A DNA stretch of 64,000 nucleotides from Nonomuraea dietziae (GTDB lineage Bacteria > Actinomycetota > Actinomycetes > Streptosporangiales > Streptosporangiaceae), in contig NZ_JACIBV010000001.1 in the NCBI RefSeq assembly GCF_014195505.1, positions 6,386,001 to 6,450,000 on the forward strand, in the 5' to 3' direction. Positions 41,085-49,379 of the stretch are shown one piece after another. The notes beneath the pieces are model-generated. The model did no database searches and was not told the DNA's origin. It saw nothing but the letters and a program-made list of their open reading frames with translations. Position numbers and translations under genes: made by a program. Position 1 is the stretch's first letter. Each line of letters begins with the position of its first letter.

Positions 41085-43134
41085 TGGTCCTCCACCGGCG
41101 CGTCCCGATCAGGTGGCTCTGCAGGTCGTCGCCGTCGTGGCGACTCCATGTGCCGTCGGAGTTCAGCCACCAGCAGTTGGTGGTGTCGGCCATCGCCAGG
41201 TCCATGACCTCGATCAGGTAGGCCCTGTGCGACTGGCCTGTCACCTTCACCAGTGCCTCCACCCTCCTGTCGAGGTTGCGGCGCATCAGGTCGGCGCTGC
41301 CGATCCAGATCTCGGGGCGCCTGCCGAGCCCGAACTCGTAGACCCTGGAGTGCTCCAGGAACCGCCCCAGGACCGAGCGGACCCTGATGTTCTCCGACAG
41401 GCCGGGAATCCCAGGACGGAGCGCGCAGATGCCCCGCACCCACAGGTCCACCCGCACGCCCGCGCGGGAGGCCCGGTAGAGCGCGTCGATCATCTGCTCG
41501 TCCACCAGGGAGTTGGTCTTGATCCTGATGCGGGCGGGCCTGCCCGCCTGCTGGTGGGCGATCTCCCGCTCGATCCTGGCCAGCAGGCCGCCTCTCAGCG
41601 AGTGCGGGGCCACCAGCAGCCTGCGGTAGGCCGAGTGGTTGGAGTAGCCGGTCAGGTGGATGAACAGGTCGGTGACGTCCTCGCCGACCAGCGGGTCGGC
41701 GGTGAGCAGGCCGAAGTCCTCGTACACGCGGGCGGTCTTCGGGTTGTAGTTGCCCGTCCCGATGTGGCAGTAGCGGCGCAGCTCGCCCGAGGGCTCCTGC
41801 CGTACGACCAGGGCGAGCTTGCAGTGCGTCTTCAGCCCGACCACGCCGTAGACCACGTGGCAGCCGGCCTTCTCCAGCTTGCGCGCCCACGAGATGTTCG
41901 CGTGCTCGTCGAAGCGGGCCTTGATCTCCACGACGACCACGACCTGCTTGCCGGCCTCGGCCGCGTCGATCAGCGCGTTCACGATGGGGGAGTCGCCGCT
42001 GGTGCGGTAGAGCGTCTGCTTGATCGCCAGTACCTGCGGGTCCTCGGCCGCCTCCTCGATGAAGCGCTGCACGCTGGTGGCGAAGGAGTCGTAGGGATGG
42101 TGCAGCAGCACGTCGCGCTCGCGCAGCACGGTGAAGATGTCGTCCTCGGCGTGGATGGCCTCGGCGGGGACGAACGGGCGGAAGCTCAGCTCGCCCCTGT
42201 CCAGGTCGGCGATGGCGTCGAGGCCCGTCAGGTCGAGCGGGCCGTCGACCCTGTAGATCTCGTGCGGCGCCACGTCGAGCTCGTCGACCAGCAGCTCCAG
42301 AACCTCAGGGGTGATCGTCTGCTCGACCTCGAGCCGCACCGCGGGGCCGAATCGGCGCTTGAGCAGCTCCTTCTCCAGCGCCTTCATGAGGTTCTCCGTC
42401 ACGTCCTCGTCGACGTCGAGATCCTCGTTGCGGGTGACTCTGAAGGCGTGGTGCTGCAGGATCTCCATGCCCTTGAACAGCTGGCCGAGATGGGCCGCGA
42501 TCACGTCCTCCAGCGGGACGAACCTGTTCTTCGAGGCGGCCACGAAGCGAGGCAGCTGGGAGGGCACCTTCACCCTGGCGAAGACGGTGTGGTCGGTGGA
42601 GGGGTTGCGCACGACGACGGCCAGGTTGAGGCTCAGGCCGGAGATGTAGGGGAAGGGGTGCGCGGGGTCGACGGCCAGCGGCGTCAGGACGGGACGGATC
42701 CGCTCCCTGAACAGCTTGCGCAGCTCGGTGCGCTCATCGCGGCCGAGGTCGTCCCACCGGACGATCTCGATGCCCTCGGCGGCCAGCTGCGGGCAGATGC
42801 GCTCGTGGAAGAGGGCCGCGTGCCGTTTGGCGAGGTCGTCGGCTATCGTCGCGATCCGCGCCAGCTCCTCGCGCGGCTTGAGCCCGCTCTTGGTCCGCAG
42901 CAGCAGGCCCGTCGCCATGCGGCGTTTGAGGCCCGCCACCCTCACCCTGAAGAACTCGTCGAGGTTGCTCGCGAAGATCGCCAGGAACCGCACCCGCTCG
43001 AGAAGGGGAAGGGAGGGGTCCTCGGCCAGCTCGAGTACGCGTTCGTTGAACTGGAGCCAGCTCTCCTCGCGGTTGAGGAACCGCTCCTGAGGCAGGGGCA
43101 GGTCGTTTCCAGAGGACAGGAGCTCGGCGGACAT
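41074..43134 (-). CDS. ppk1: Polyphosphate kinase 1
   Basis: Ppk1 makes polyphosphate from ATP at the membrane, and can run in reverse. The 686-residue product from ATG at 43134 has an N-domain starting LPLPQERFLNREESWLQFNERVLELA, and the conserved phosphohistidine region THCKLALVVRQE with YCHIGTGNYNPKTARVYEDFGLLT. A second conserved block is VRIKTNSLVD-like (RIRIKTNSLVDEQMIDALY). A seven-residue longer start (43152) is in frame. It is followed by mutT1 with an 11-base overlap. A 12-bp palindrome lies 32 bases upstream of the start. Confidence 0.96.
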   Translation of the reverse strand: MSAELLSSGNDLPLPQERFLNREESWLQFNERVLELAEDPSLPLLERVRFLAIFASNLDEFFRVRVAGLKRRMATGLLLRTKSGLKPREELARIATIADDLAKRHAALFHERICPQLAAEGIEIVRWDDLGRDERTELRKLFRERIRPVLTPLAVDPAHPFPYISGLSLNLAVVVRNPSTDHTVFARVKVPSQLPRFVAASKNRFVPLEDVIAAHLGQLFKGMEILQHHAFRVTRNEDLDVDEDVTENLMKALEKELLKRRFGPAVRLEVEQTITPEVLELLVDELDVAPHEIYRVDGPLDLTGLDAIADLDRGELSFRPFVPAEAIHAEDDIFTVLRERDVLLHHPYDSFATSVQRFIEEAAEDPQVLAIKQTLYRTSGDSPIVNALIDAAEAGKQVVVVVEIKARFDEHANISWARKLEKAGCHVVYGVVGLKTHCKLALVVRQEPSGELRRYCHIGTGNYNPKTARVYEDFGLLTADPLVGEDVTDLFIHLTGYSNHSAYRRLLVAPHSLRGGLLARIEREIAHQQAGRPARIRIKTNSLVDEQMIDALYRASRAGVRVDLWVRGICALRPGIPGLSENIRVRSVLGRFLEHSRVYEFGLGRRPEIWIGSADLMRRNLDRRVEALVKVTGQSHRAYLIEVMDLAMADTTNCWWLNSDGTWSRHDGDDLQSHLIGTRRWRTIDD

Positions 43135-43165
43135 ATCCCGTAATATGCCCAATTAGATTGAACAA

Positions 43166-43177
43166 AGCGTTAACGCT
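43166..43177. promoter_or_regulatory. AGCGTTAACGCT palindrome upstream of ppk1
   Basis: A perfect 12-bp palindrome lies in the 54-bp gap between the TetR stop (43189) and the ppk1 start (43134), 32 bases upstream of the start. It may be an operator, or part of a stem-loop at the end of the TetR transcript. GTTCAA and CATATT sequences between it and the ATG are possible promoter elements. No PhoP box is clear. Confidence 0.35.
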
Positions 43178-43188
43178 GGCTCAACGAC

Positions 43189-44064
43189 TCACTCTTGTTC
43201 GAGCTTCGCCGCCCGCTCGGCCAGTCTGGCCTCCCGCTGACGGAGCTTCTCCTCGCGCTCCCTGGCCCTCTCGGCCTCGCGCAGCAGCCGCTCGCGCTCC
43301 TTCAGCTCGCGCTCCCTGGCCTTCTCGGCCTCCTTGAGCTCCTTGGCGCGCGCCTTCTGCGCCTCCTTGAGCTCCTTCTCGGTCGGCCTCGGGGGCAGCG
43401 GCGCCGTGGCCGACAGCTCCAGGCCCTTGCTCGTCGCGGTGATCTGGGGCATCGGGTTGAGGCCCGTCAGGCCGTTCCACGCCAGGTTCACCAGGTGCGA
43501 GGCGACCTCCTCGCGCCCGGGCTTGCGCACGTCGAGCCACCACTGGCCGGTCAGGGCCACCATGCCCACCAGCATCTGGGCGTACATCGGCGCCAGCTTG
43601 GGGTCGTAGCCCCTGCTCTTGAACTCGTCGGCCAGGACGTCCTCGACCTGGCTGGCGATCTCACTGATCAGGCTGGCGAACGTGCCGGTGCCCGAGGCCG
43701 CGTGCGAGTCGCGCACCAGGATCCGGAAGCCCTCGCTGCTCTCCTCGATGTACTGCAGCAGCGCCAGCGCCGCGCGCTCCAGCTTGATCAGCGAGTGCGA
43801 CGCCGACAGCGCCGCCGTGATCATGCCGAGCAGTTTCTGCATCTCGCGATCGACCACCACCGCGTAGACGCCCTCCTTGCCGCCGAAGTGTTCGTACACC
43901 ACAGGCTTGGACACCTGCGCCGTGGCGGCGATCTCCTCGATGGAGGTCCCGTCGAACCCCTTCTCGGCGAACAGCGTGCGGCTGATCGTGATCAGCTGCT
44001 CTCTTCGCTCTCTACCGGTCATACGCCTGCGAGATCGGGATTCGGTGGTCACAGGTTCCATCAT
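43189..44064 (-). CDS. TetR-family regulator with long C-terminal coiled coil
   Basis: From ATG at 44064 the product is 291 residues. An N-terminal helix-turn-helix (about 15-65: REQLITISRTLFAEKGFDGTSIEEIAATAQVSKPVVYEHFGGKEG) is followed by a ligand-binding helical core to about 215. From about 222 on the chain is almost only Glu, Lys, Arg, Ala and Leu, and should form a coiled coil; TetR proteins usually end before this. It lies 40 bp downstream of the desaturase gene and probably shares its transcript. A 24-bp imperfect palindrome upstream of the desaturase is a plausible binding site. A role in fatty-acid control is inferred. Confidence 0.9.
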   Translation of the reverse strand: MMEPVTTESRSRRRMTGRERREQLITISRTLFAEKGFDGTSIEEIAATAQVSKPVVYEHFGGKEGVYAVVVDREMQKLLGMITAALSASHSLIKLERAALALLQYIEESSEGFRILVRDSHAASGTGTFASLISEIASQVEDVLADEFKSRGYDPKLAPMYAQMLVGMVALTGQWWLDVRKPGREEVASHLVNLAWNGLTGLNPMPQITATSKGLELSATAPLPPRPTEKELKEAQKARAKELKEAEKARERELKERERLLREAERAREREEKLRQREARLAERAAKLEQE

Positions 44065-44104
44065 GGCGGTGCCCGGCCCGTGACCGGGCACCGTGGCAGC
44101 GGCA

Positions 44105-45046
44105 CTAGCCAATGCGCTTCGCCGCCAGGCGCTCAGGGGTCGGCCACCTGACGTCGTGGACCCAGCCGAATCGCTCGAAGATGCGGATCAGCCCGGCGCT
44201 GAGGTCGATCTGCCCCTTCAGCGCCCCGTGACGGGCGCACGTCGGGTCGGAGTGGTGCAGGTTGTGCCACGACTCGCCGAAGGAGGGGATCGCCAGCCAC
44301 CACACGTTGCGCGACTTGTCGCGGCTCTGGAAGGCCTCCTCGCCGAACACGTGACAGATCGAGTTGATCGACCACGTCACGTGGTGCAGCAGGCCGATGC
44401 GCACCAGCGAGCCCCAGAAGAAGGCGGTCAGCGCGCCCTGCCACGACCAGGTCAGCACCCCGCCGAGGACGGCGGGCAGGAAGATGGAGGTGACGGCCAG
44501 TGCGGGGAACCACTTGTGCAGCTTGATGATGTCGGGGTCCTTGCACAGGTCAGGGGCGTACTTCTCCCTGTTGGTCCGCTCGCTCTCGAACAGCCAGCCC
44601 ATGTGCGCGTAGAGCAGACCCTTGGTCATCGACCTGAACCCGGGCCCGAAGCGCCACGGCGAGTGCGGGTCGCCCTCCTTGTCGGAGAACTTGTGGTGCT
44701 TGCGGTGGGTGGCGACCCAGTCGAGCACCGACATCTCCAGCGACAGGCTGCCCGCGATGCCCAGCGCGATCTTCATCGGCCGCTTGGCCTTGAACGACCC
44801 GTGCGTGAAGTAGCGGTGCAGGCCGACGGTGACGCCCAGCCCCGTGACGATGTAGAAGACGAAGGCGATCGCGATGTCGGTCCAGCTCAGCATGCCCCAA
44901 CCCCATGCCAACGGCACGGCGGCTGCGATCGCGGCCAGAGGGAGCCCCACGACGAGGCCGAAGATGATCAGCTCGGCCCTGGTCTTGGGCTCGGGGTCTA
45001 CGTCTGGCTTGGGACCGGGCGCCGGTCGGTCGGCAAGAACGGTCAT
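44105..45046 (-). CDS. Acyl-CoA (stearoyl-CoA 9-like) membrane desaturase
   Basis: The 313-residue product has four membrane segments and the three histidine boxes of diiron desaturases: HRYFTH (near 77), HRKHHKF (near 115) and WHNLHHSDP (near 258). It introduces a double bond into acyl-CoA, using O2 and electrons from an oxidoreductase not seen here. This keeps membranes fluid. The ATG at 45046 follows a likely TetR operator and -10 GACAAT. The downstream TetR gene starts 40 bp after its stop. It resembles mycobacterial DesA3. Confidence 0.94.
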   Translation of the reverse strand: MTVLADRPAPGPKPDVDPEPKTRAELIIFGLVVGLPLAAIAAAVPLAWGWGMLSWTDIAIAFVFYIVTGLGVTVGLHRYFTHGSFKAKRPMKIALGIAGSLSLEMSVLDWVATHRKHHKFSDKEGDPHSPWRFGPGFRSMTKGLLYAHMGWLFESERTNREKYAPDLCKDPDIIKLHKWFPALAVTSIFLPAVLGGVLTWSWQGALTAFFWGSLVRIGLLHHVTWSINSICHVFGEEAFQSRDKSRNVWWLAIPSFGESWHNLHHSDPTCARHGALKGQIDLSAGLIRIFERFGWVHDVRWPTPERLAAKRIG

Positions 45047-45305
45047 GGGCTACCTCTCACGACGTGTATGAGGATGATTGTCCGGCTACGCAACCGTAAC
45101 CTACGTCAGCGTAAGTTAGGAATCCCTAAGATGCGAATGTGTGGAAGATGAAGGTCTTCGGGGTGTGCTGAGTGGATTCCATGGCTTGTCCCTGCCCCGG
45201 GAATCTGCTACCACGCGCGCCCCTCGGCGAACTTGTGATCCCGATCGGCACGCGGGGCCCAATCGCCGGTACCCTAGACGCGGGGTAGCCGTCAGGCTCC
45301 CTTCT
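45047..45305. other. Gap between desaturase and tRNA-Gln
   Basis: The desaturase promoter and operator occupy the left half. On the right, TACCCT at 45270-45275 may be the -10 of a tRNA promoter, about 30 bases before the tRNA. No gene is seen in between. Confidence 0.5.
45096..45119. promoter_or_regulatory. Imperfect 24-bp palindrome upstream of desaturase (candidate TetR operator)
   Basis: GTAACCTACG and CGTAAGTTAG form arms with 8 of 10 complementary positions around a 4-base spacer. It is 50 bases upstream of the desaturase start, near the -35. Overlapping it, TTAGGAATCCCTAA (45116-45129) has perfect TTAGG/CCTAA ends. Size and position suit a TetR dimer pair, probably the product of the next gene. 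Confidence 0.6.
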
Positions 45306-45377
45306 TCCGGCGTTGAGTAATTGGCAGCTCGCGGTCTTTTGGTGTCCGTTGTTCAGGTTCGAGTCCTGGCGCCGGAG
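45306..45377 (+). tRNA. tRNA-Gln (anticodon UUG)
   Basis: A 72-base cloverleaf folds with a perfect acceptor stem TCCGGCG/CGCCGGA, a D arm GAGTAATTGGCAGCTC and a T arm TCAGG-TTCGAGT-CCTGG. The anticodon loop TTTTGGT has TTG at the anticodon, so it reads CAA. The U1-A72 pair fits bacterial tRNA-Gln. The anticodon stem has one T-T mismatch (45335 with 45345). No CCA is encoded. It lies 129 bp before glmU, as in other actinobacteria. Confidence 0.9.
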
Positions 45378-45506
45378 CTGTGGTGAATGTCGCCATGGGT
45401 GTGAAGAGGTGACGAAGGCGGGCAGGTATCCTCACGGTGTCGGGAGGGTAGCGGTGCGGTAGCCGTACCTAGCCCTGATCCGCCTCGTCACAGGGAGCCT
45501 CAGTCC
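45378..45506 (+). promoter_or_regulatory. glmU upstream region
   Basis: The 129 bases between tRNA-Gln and glmU contain TATCCT (45427-45432), a plausible -10 for the glmU-prs transcript. Short direct repeats GGTAGC/GGTAGC follow. GGGAG shortly before the GTG start is the likely ribosome site. Confidence 0.35.
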
Positions 45507-46955
45507 GTGAGTGTGCCGCGCCCGGCCGCCGTCATCGTCCTCGCCGCCGGCGAGGGCACCCGGATGAAGAGCCAGACCCCCAAAGTCCTCCATGAGCTGT
45601 GCGGCCTGTCCTTGGTCGACCACATGCTCGCCGCCGCAAGGGAGCTCGATCCCGAGCGGCTCATCGTCGTCATCGGTCACGCGAAGGAACGGGTCGGCGG
45701 CCACCTGGTCCAGACCAGCCCCGACGCCAAGGCCATCGTCCAGAGCGAGCAGCGCGGCACCGGCCACGCCGTCCGCACCGTGCTCGAGGAGACGGGCACG
45801 ATCGCCGGCACGGTGCTGGTCACCTACGGCGACACGCCGCTGCTGACCTCAGAGACACTGGGGCGGCTGCTCGAAACCCACGCCGGCGAGGGGAACGCGG
45901 TCACCGTGCTGACCGCGGAGGTCCCCGACCCGACGGGCTACGGAAGGATCCTGCGCGACGCGGCGGGAGCCGTCCTCGAGATCGTCGAGGAGAAGGACGC
46001 CACGCCCGCGCAGCGGGCGATCAGGGAGATGAACTCCGGCGTCTACGCCTTCGACGGGCTCCTGCTCGCCGACGCGGTCAAGCGGGTCTCCACCGACAAC
46101 GCGCAGGGCGAGGAGTACCTCACCGACGTGCTGTCGATCCTGCGCGAGGAGGGCCACAGGGTCGGGGCGCACGTCGCCGACGACTACGTGGAGGTCGAGG
46201 GGGTCAACGACCGGGTGCAGCTGGCGTTCGCGCGCGGCGTGCTCAACCGGCGCGTCCTCGAGCGGCACATGCGAGCGGGCGTCACGGTCATCGACCCCTC
46301 CAGCACGTTCGTCGACGTGTCGGTGGAGATCGAGCAGGACGCGGTGATCCATCCCGCCACGCAGCTGCACGGCCGCACCCGCATCGAGGCGGGCGCCGAG
46401 GTCGGCCCCGCGACCACGCTGACCGACACCTTCGTCGGAGCGGGCGCGGTGGTGCGCAACGCGGTCGCCGACAGCGCGGTGATCGGGGCGGAGGCCTCGG
46501 TCGGACCCTACGCCTACCTGCGGCCGGGCACCGAGCTCGGCCACAAGGCCAAGGCGGGCACCTACGTCGAGATGAAGAACGCCAAGGTAGGAGCGCGGTC
46601 GAAGGTGCCGCACCTGTCCTACGTGGGCGACGCGACGATCGGCGAGGACGCCAACATCGGCGCCTCCACGGTCTTCGTCAACTACGACGGGGTCAACAAG
46701 CACCACACCACCATCGGAGACGGCGTCTTCGCGGGGTGTGACACCATGCTGGTCGCTCCGGTGACCGTCGGCGACGGCGCCTACACGGCGGCCGGATCGG
46801 TCATCGTCGACGACGTGCCTCCGGGGGCGATGGGCGTGGCCAGAGCGCGGCAGCGCAACATCGAGAAATGGGTCTTGCGCAGGCGCGCGGGCACGAAGTC
46901 GGCAGCGGCGGCCGAAAGGGCGCTGGCCGAGCAAGAGCAGGAGAGTGGCACGTGA
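45507..46955 (+). CDS. glmU: Bifunctional GlmU (GlcN-1-P acetyltransferase / UDP-GlcNAc pyrophosphorylase)
   Basis: GlmU makes UDP-GlcNAc for peptidoglycan and other glycans. The 482-residue product has an N-terminal uridyltransferase domain starting with LAAGEGTRMKSQTPKVLH, and GTGHAV and GDTPLL motifs. The C-terminal left-handed beta-helix of hexapeptide repeats (from about 255) carries the acetyltransferase, with conserved HLSYVGDATIGE and NYDGVNKHHT. A basic tail ends the protein. The GTG start at 45507 follows a GGGAG site. The stop overlaps the prs start as GTGA. It supplies one of the sugars that the exopolysaccharide locus downstream may use. Confidence 0.97.
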   Translation: MSVPRPAAVIVLAAGEGTRMKSQTPKVLHELCGLSLVDHMLAAARELDPERLIVVIGHAKERVGGHLVQTSPDAKAIVQSEQRGTGHAVRTVLEETGTIAGTVLVTYGDTPLLTSETLGRLLETHAGEGNAVTVLTAEVPDPTGYGRILRDAAGAVLEIVEEKDATPAQRAIREMNSGVYAFDGLLLADAVKRVSTDNAQGEEYLTDVLSILREEGHRVGAHVADDYVEVEGVNDRVQLAFARGVLNRRVLERHMRAGVTVIDPSSTFVDVSVEIEQDAVIHPATQLHGRTRIEAGAEVGPATTLTDTFVGAGAVVRNAVADSAVIGAEASVGPYAYLRPGTELGHKAKAGTYVEMKNAKVGARSKVPHLSYVGDATIGEDANIGASTVFVNYDGVNKHHTTIGDGVFAGCDTMLVAPVTVGDGAYTAAGSVIVDDVPPGAMGVARARQRNIEKWVLRRRAGTKSAAAAERALAEQEQESGT

Positions 46956-47929
46956 CGAGCATCAAACAGCCGGGATCCAAGGAGCTGATGCTCTTTTCTG
47001 GACGGGCCTATCCTGAACTGGCCGAAGAGGTGGCCAACCACGTGGGTGTCTCGCTCACCCCGACGAAGCTGATCGACTTCGCCAACGGCGAGATCTACGC
47101 CCGTTACCTCGAGTCGGTACGCGGGTGCGACGCCTTCGTGATCCAGAGCCACACCGGCCCGATCAACAAGTGGATCATGGAGCAGCTCATCATGGTCGAC
47201 GCGCTGAAGCGGGCCTCCGCCAAGCGCATCACCGTGGTCATGCCGTTCTTCGGCTACGCCCGCCAGGACAAGAAGGGCCGCGGACGCGAGCCCATCACCG
47301 CCAGGCTCATGGCCGACATCTTCAAGACCGCGGGCGCCGACCGGCTGATGTCGATCGACCTGCACACCTCGCAGATCCAGGGCTTCTTCGACGGACCCGT
47401 CGACCACCTGTTCGCGATGCCGGTGCTCGAGAGCTACCTCAAGGACAAGCTCGACCTGGCCAACACCACGATCGTCTCGCCCGACACCGGCCGCGTGCGG
47501 CTGTCGGAGCGGTGGGCCGACACGCTCGGCACCCCCATGGCCTTCATCCACAAGCGACGCGACCTCGACGTGGCCAACTCCGTGAAGGTCAACGAGGTCG
47601 TCGGCAAGGTGCGGGGCCGCACCTGCGTGCTGATCGACGACATGATCGACACCGCGGGCACGATCTGCAAGGCGGCCGACGCGCTGTACGAGCAGGGGGC
47701 CACGAACGTGATCGTGGCGGCCACCCACGCGGTCTTCTCCGACCCCGCGGTCGACAGGCTGAAGAACTCCCGCATCTCCGAGGTCATCGTGACCAACACG
47801 CTGCCGCTGTCGGAGGAGAAGAGGTTCGACAAGCTGACGGTGCTGTCCATCGCGCCGCTCATCGGCAGGGCGATCACCGAGGTGTTCAGCGACGGCTCGG
47901 TGACCAGTCTGTTCGAGGGCAACACCTGA
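46952..47929 (+). CDS. prs: Ribose-phosphate pyrophosphokinase (PRPP synthase)
   Basis: Prs makes PRPP from ribose-5-phosphate and ATP for nucleotides, His, Trp and decaprenyl-ribose. From GTG at 46952 the product is 325 residues. The catalytic flexible loop and RRDLDVANSVKVNEVVG are present, and the PRPP motif is VLIDDMIDTAGTI. SIDLHTSQIQGFFD binds the ribose-phosphate side. GTGA overlap with glmU indicates translational coupling. I rejected the longer frame from 46868, which lies in glmU. Confidence 0.96.
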   Translation: MTSIKQPGSKELMLFSGRAYPELAEEVANHVGVSLTPTKLIDFANGEIYARYLESVRGCDAFVIQSHTGPINKWIMEQLIMVDALKRASAKRITVVMPFFGYARQDKKGRGREPITARLMADIFKTAGADRLMSIDLHTSQIQGFFDGPVDHLFAMPVLESYLKDKLDLANTTIVSPDTGRVRLSERWADTLGTPMAFIHKRRDLDVANSVKVNEVVGKVRGRTCVLIDDMIDTAGTICKAADALYEQGATNVIVAATHAVFSDPAVDRLKNSRISEVIVTNTLPLSEEKRFDKLTVLSIAPLIGRAITEVFSDGSVTSLFEGNT

Positions 47930-47935
47930 GTGCCG

Positions 47936-48025
47936 TAGACTGCAAAGGTTGCGTTCGTAACGCCTTCCGCTAGGGCGGGTGAGGGGGAACGCAGTATCCG
48001 ATCTCATGCATCCCTAGGAGATGTC
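47936..48025 (+). promoter_or_regulatory. prs-rplY gap with -10-like TAGACT and small hairpin
   Basis: TAGACT (47936-47941) seven bases after the prs stop resembles a -10 for rplY. GCGTT-CGT-AACGC (47951-47963) forms a small stem in the leader. TAGGAGAT just before the GTG start at 48026 is the ribosome site. L25-type genes are often stress-controlled, but the sequence does not show which sigma factor acts here. Confidence 0.35.
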
Positions 48026-48646
48026 GTGTCCGAAGTACGTATCGCCGCCGAAACCCGTACCGAGTTCGGCAAGGGCGCCGCCCGCAAGATCCGTCGCGCC
48101 GACAAGGTGCCCGCCGTTCTCTACGGGCACGGCATCGACCCCAAGCACCTCACGCTGCCCGGCCACGAGGTCCTTCTCGCGCTGCGCACCGCCAACGTCC
48201 TGATCCGCCTGCAGGGCGACGGCGTGGACGAGCTGGCCCTGCCCAAGGGCGTCCAGCGCGACCCGATCAAGGGCTTCGTCGAGCACGTCGACCTGCTCCT
48301 GGTCAAGCGCGGCGAGAAGGTCACCGTCGAGATCCCCGTCACCACCACCGGTGACGTCAACTCCGAGGGCCTGCTCGACCAGCAGCTCGTCTCGATCGCC
48401 GTCGAGGCCGAGGCCACCCACATCCCGACCGGCGTCGAGGTCGACGTCGAGGGTCTGACGGTCGGCTCGGTCATCACCGCCGGCGACCTCAAGCTGCCGA
48501 AGGGCGCGACCCTGACCGCGGACCCCGAGACCGTGATCATCCAGGTCAACGCCAAGCCGACCGAGGAGCCCACCGCCGAGGCCGAGGCCGCTGAGGGCGA
48601 GGCCGCCGAGGTGGGCGCGGGCGAGAGCGCCGAGGCCGCCGAGTAA
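48026..48646 (+). CDS. rplY: 50S ribosomal protein L25/general stress protein Ctc
   Basis: The Ctc form of L25 binds 5S rRNA. The 206-residue product has the L25 N-domain (1-95, starting RIAAETRTEFGKGAARKIRRADKVPAVLYG) and the TL5/Ctc C-domain. An acidic Glu/Ala tail follows (about 178-206), typical of actinobacterial Ctc. The ribosome site TAGGAG fits the GTG at 48026. It sits in the usual block between prs and pth. A strong hairpin follows its stop. Confidence 0.95.
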   Translation: MSEVRIAAETRTEFGKGAARKIRRADKVPAVLYGHGIDPKHLTLPGHEVLLALRTANVLIRLQGDGVDELALPKGVQRDPIKGFVEHVDLLLVKRGEKVTVEIPVTTTGDVNSEGLLDQQLVSIAVEAEATHIPTGVEVDVEGLTVGSVITAGDLKLPKGATLTADPETVIIQVNAKPTEEPTAEAEAAEGEAAEVGAGESAEAAE

Positions 48647-48666
48647 CACGGGCCGCAGAGCCACTG

Positions 48667-48702
48667 ACGGGGCGGCCGGGCCATGTGCCCGGCTCGCCCC
48701 GT
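48667..48702 (+). terminator. Strong GC-rich hairpin between rplY and pth
   Basis: Arms of about 15 bp (48667-48681 and 48687-48702) pair with a single bulged base and a 5-base loop. It begins 21 bases after the rplY stop. GTTGC rather than a U-run follows, as often in actinobacteria. It may be an intrinsic terminator or attenuator, lowering read-through into pth. Confidence 0.65.
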
Positions 48703-48721
48703 TGCCGTATGGAGGAGCGCG

Positions 48722-49306
48722 ATGGATCGCTGGCTGATCGTCGGTCTCGGCAACCCTGGGGCCGAGTACGAGGGCAACAGGCACAACGCCGGTTTCATGG
48801 TCCTTGACGAGCTGGCCGCCAGGGCGGGCGGCAGGTTCAAGGCGCACAAGAGTCGCGCGCACGTGCTGGAGACCAGGGGCGCCGTGCTGGCCAAGCCGCA
48901 GACGTACATGAACCTGTCGGGCGGCCCGACGAAGCTGCTCGCCGACTTCTACAAGATCGGCCCCGAGCGCCTGATCGTGATCCACGACGAGCTCGACATC
49001 CCCTACGGCGCGCTCCGCGCCAAGCTGGGCGGCGGAGACAACGGCCACAACGGCCTGAAGTCCATCACCAAGTCGCTGGCGACGCGCGACTACCTGCGGG
49101 TGCGGTTCGGCATCGGCCGTCCCCCCGGCCGCATGGACGCCGCCGCCTTCGTGCTGAAGGACTTCGGCACCGCCGAGCGCAAGGATCTGGCGTTCCTGGT
49201 CGACAGGGCGGCCGATGTGGTCGAGTCGCTCGTCGAGAAGGGTCTCGAGGCGACGCAGAACGCGTTCCACAGCCTCGATCTGAACATCTCGGCTCCTCCT
49301 CGCTGA
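48722..49306 (+). CDS. pth: Peptidyl-tRNA hydrolase
   Basis: Pth frees tRNA from prematurely released peptidyl-tRNA. From ATG at 48722 (GGAGGAG six to eleven bases upstream) the product is 194 residues. It carries GLGNPGAEYEGNRHNAGF with the catalytic His, KPQTYMNLSG, and HDELDIPYG followed by GGGDNGHNGLKSI. A longer frame from 48683 was rejected because of that ribosome site. It ends the housekeeping block; the exopolysaccharide locus starts 73 bp later. Confidence 0.96.
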   Translation: MDRWLIVGLGNPGAEYEGNRHNAGFMVLDELAARAGGRFKAHKSRAHVLETRGAVLAKPQTYMNLSGGPTKLLADFYKIGPERLIVIHDELDIPYGALRAKLGGGDNGHNGLKSITKSLATRDYLRVRFGIGRPPGRMDAAAFVLKDFGTAERKDLAFLVDRAADVVESLVEKGLEATQNAFHSLDLNISAPPR

Positions 49307-49334
49307 ATCGGCGCCACGCGCGGCTACCCACCGC

Positions 49335-49340
49335 TACCAT
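49335..49340 (+). promoter_or_regulatory. Candidate -10 (TACCAT) for the exopolysaccharide rightward arm
   Basis: TACCAT lies 39 bases before the sugar-transferase GTG. GTTG-AA-CAAC (49354-49363) forms a small inverted repeat in the leader. No clear -35 is visible. Confidence 0.3.
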
Positions 49341-49379
49341 TCCATGACTGTCTGTTGAACAACGGTCACGGGGGGCCGC

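Noticed and set aside
44113..44151. Attachment site or integrase trace near tRNA-Gln
   Set aside because: No integrase gene and no direct repeat of the tRNA 3' end is visible in the window.
45116..45129. TTAGGAATCCCTAA as a second iron box
   Set aside because: Only the outer five bases of each arm match and the spacing is 14 bp rather than 19; it is better seen as part of the desaturase operator region.
47951..47963. Riboswitch or attenuator in the prs-rplY gap
   Set aside because: The stem is only five base pairs and no known riboswitch core is seen.
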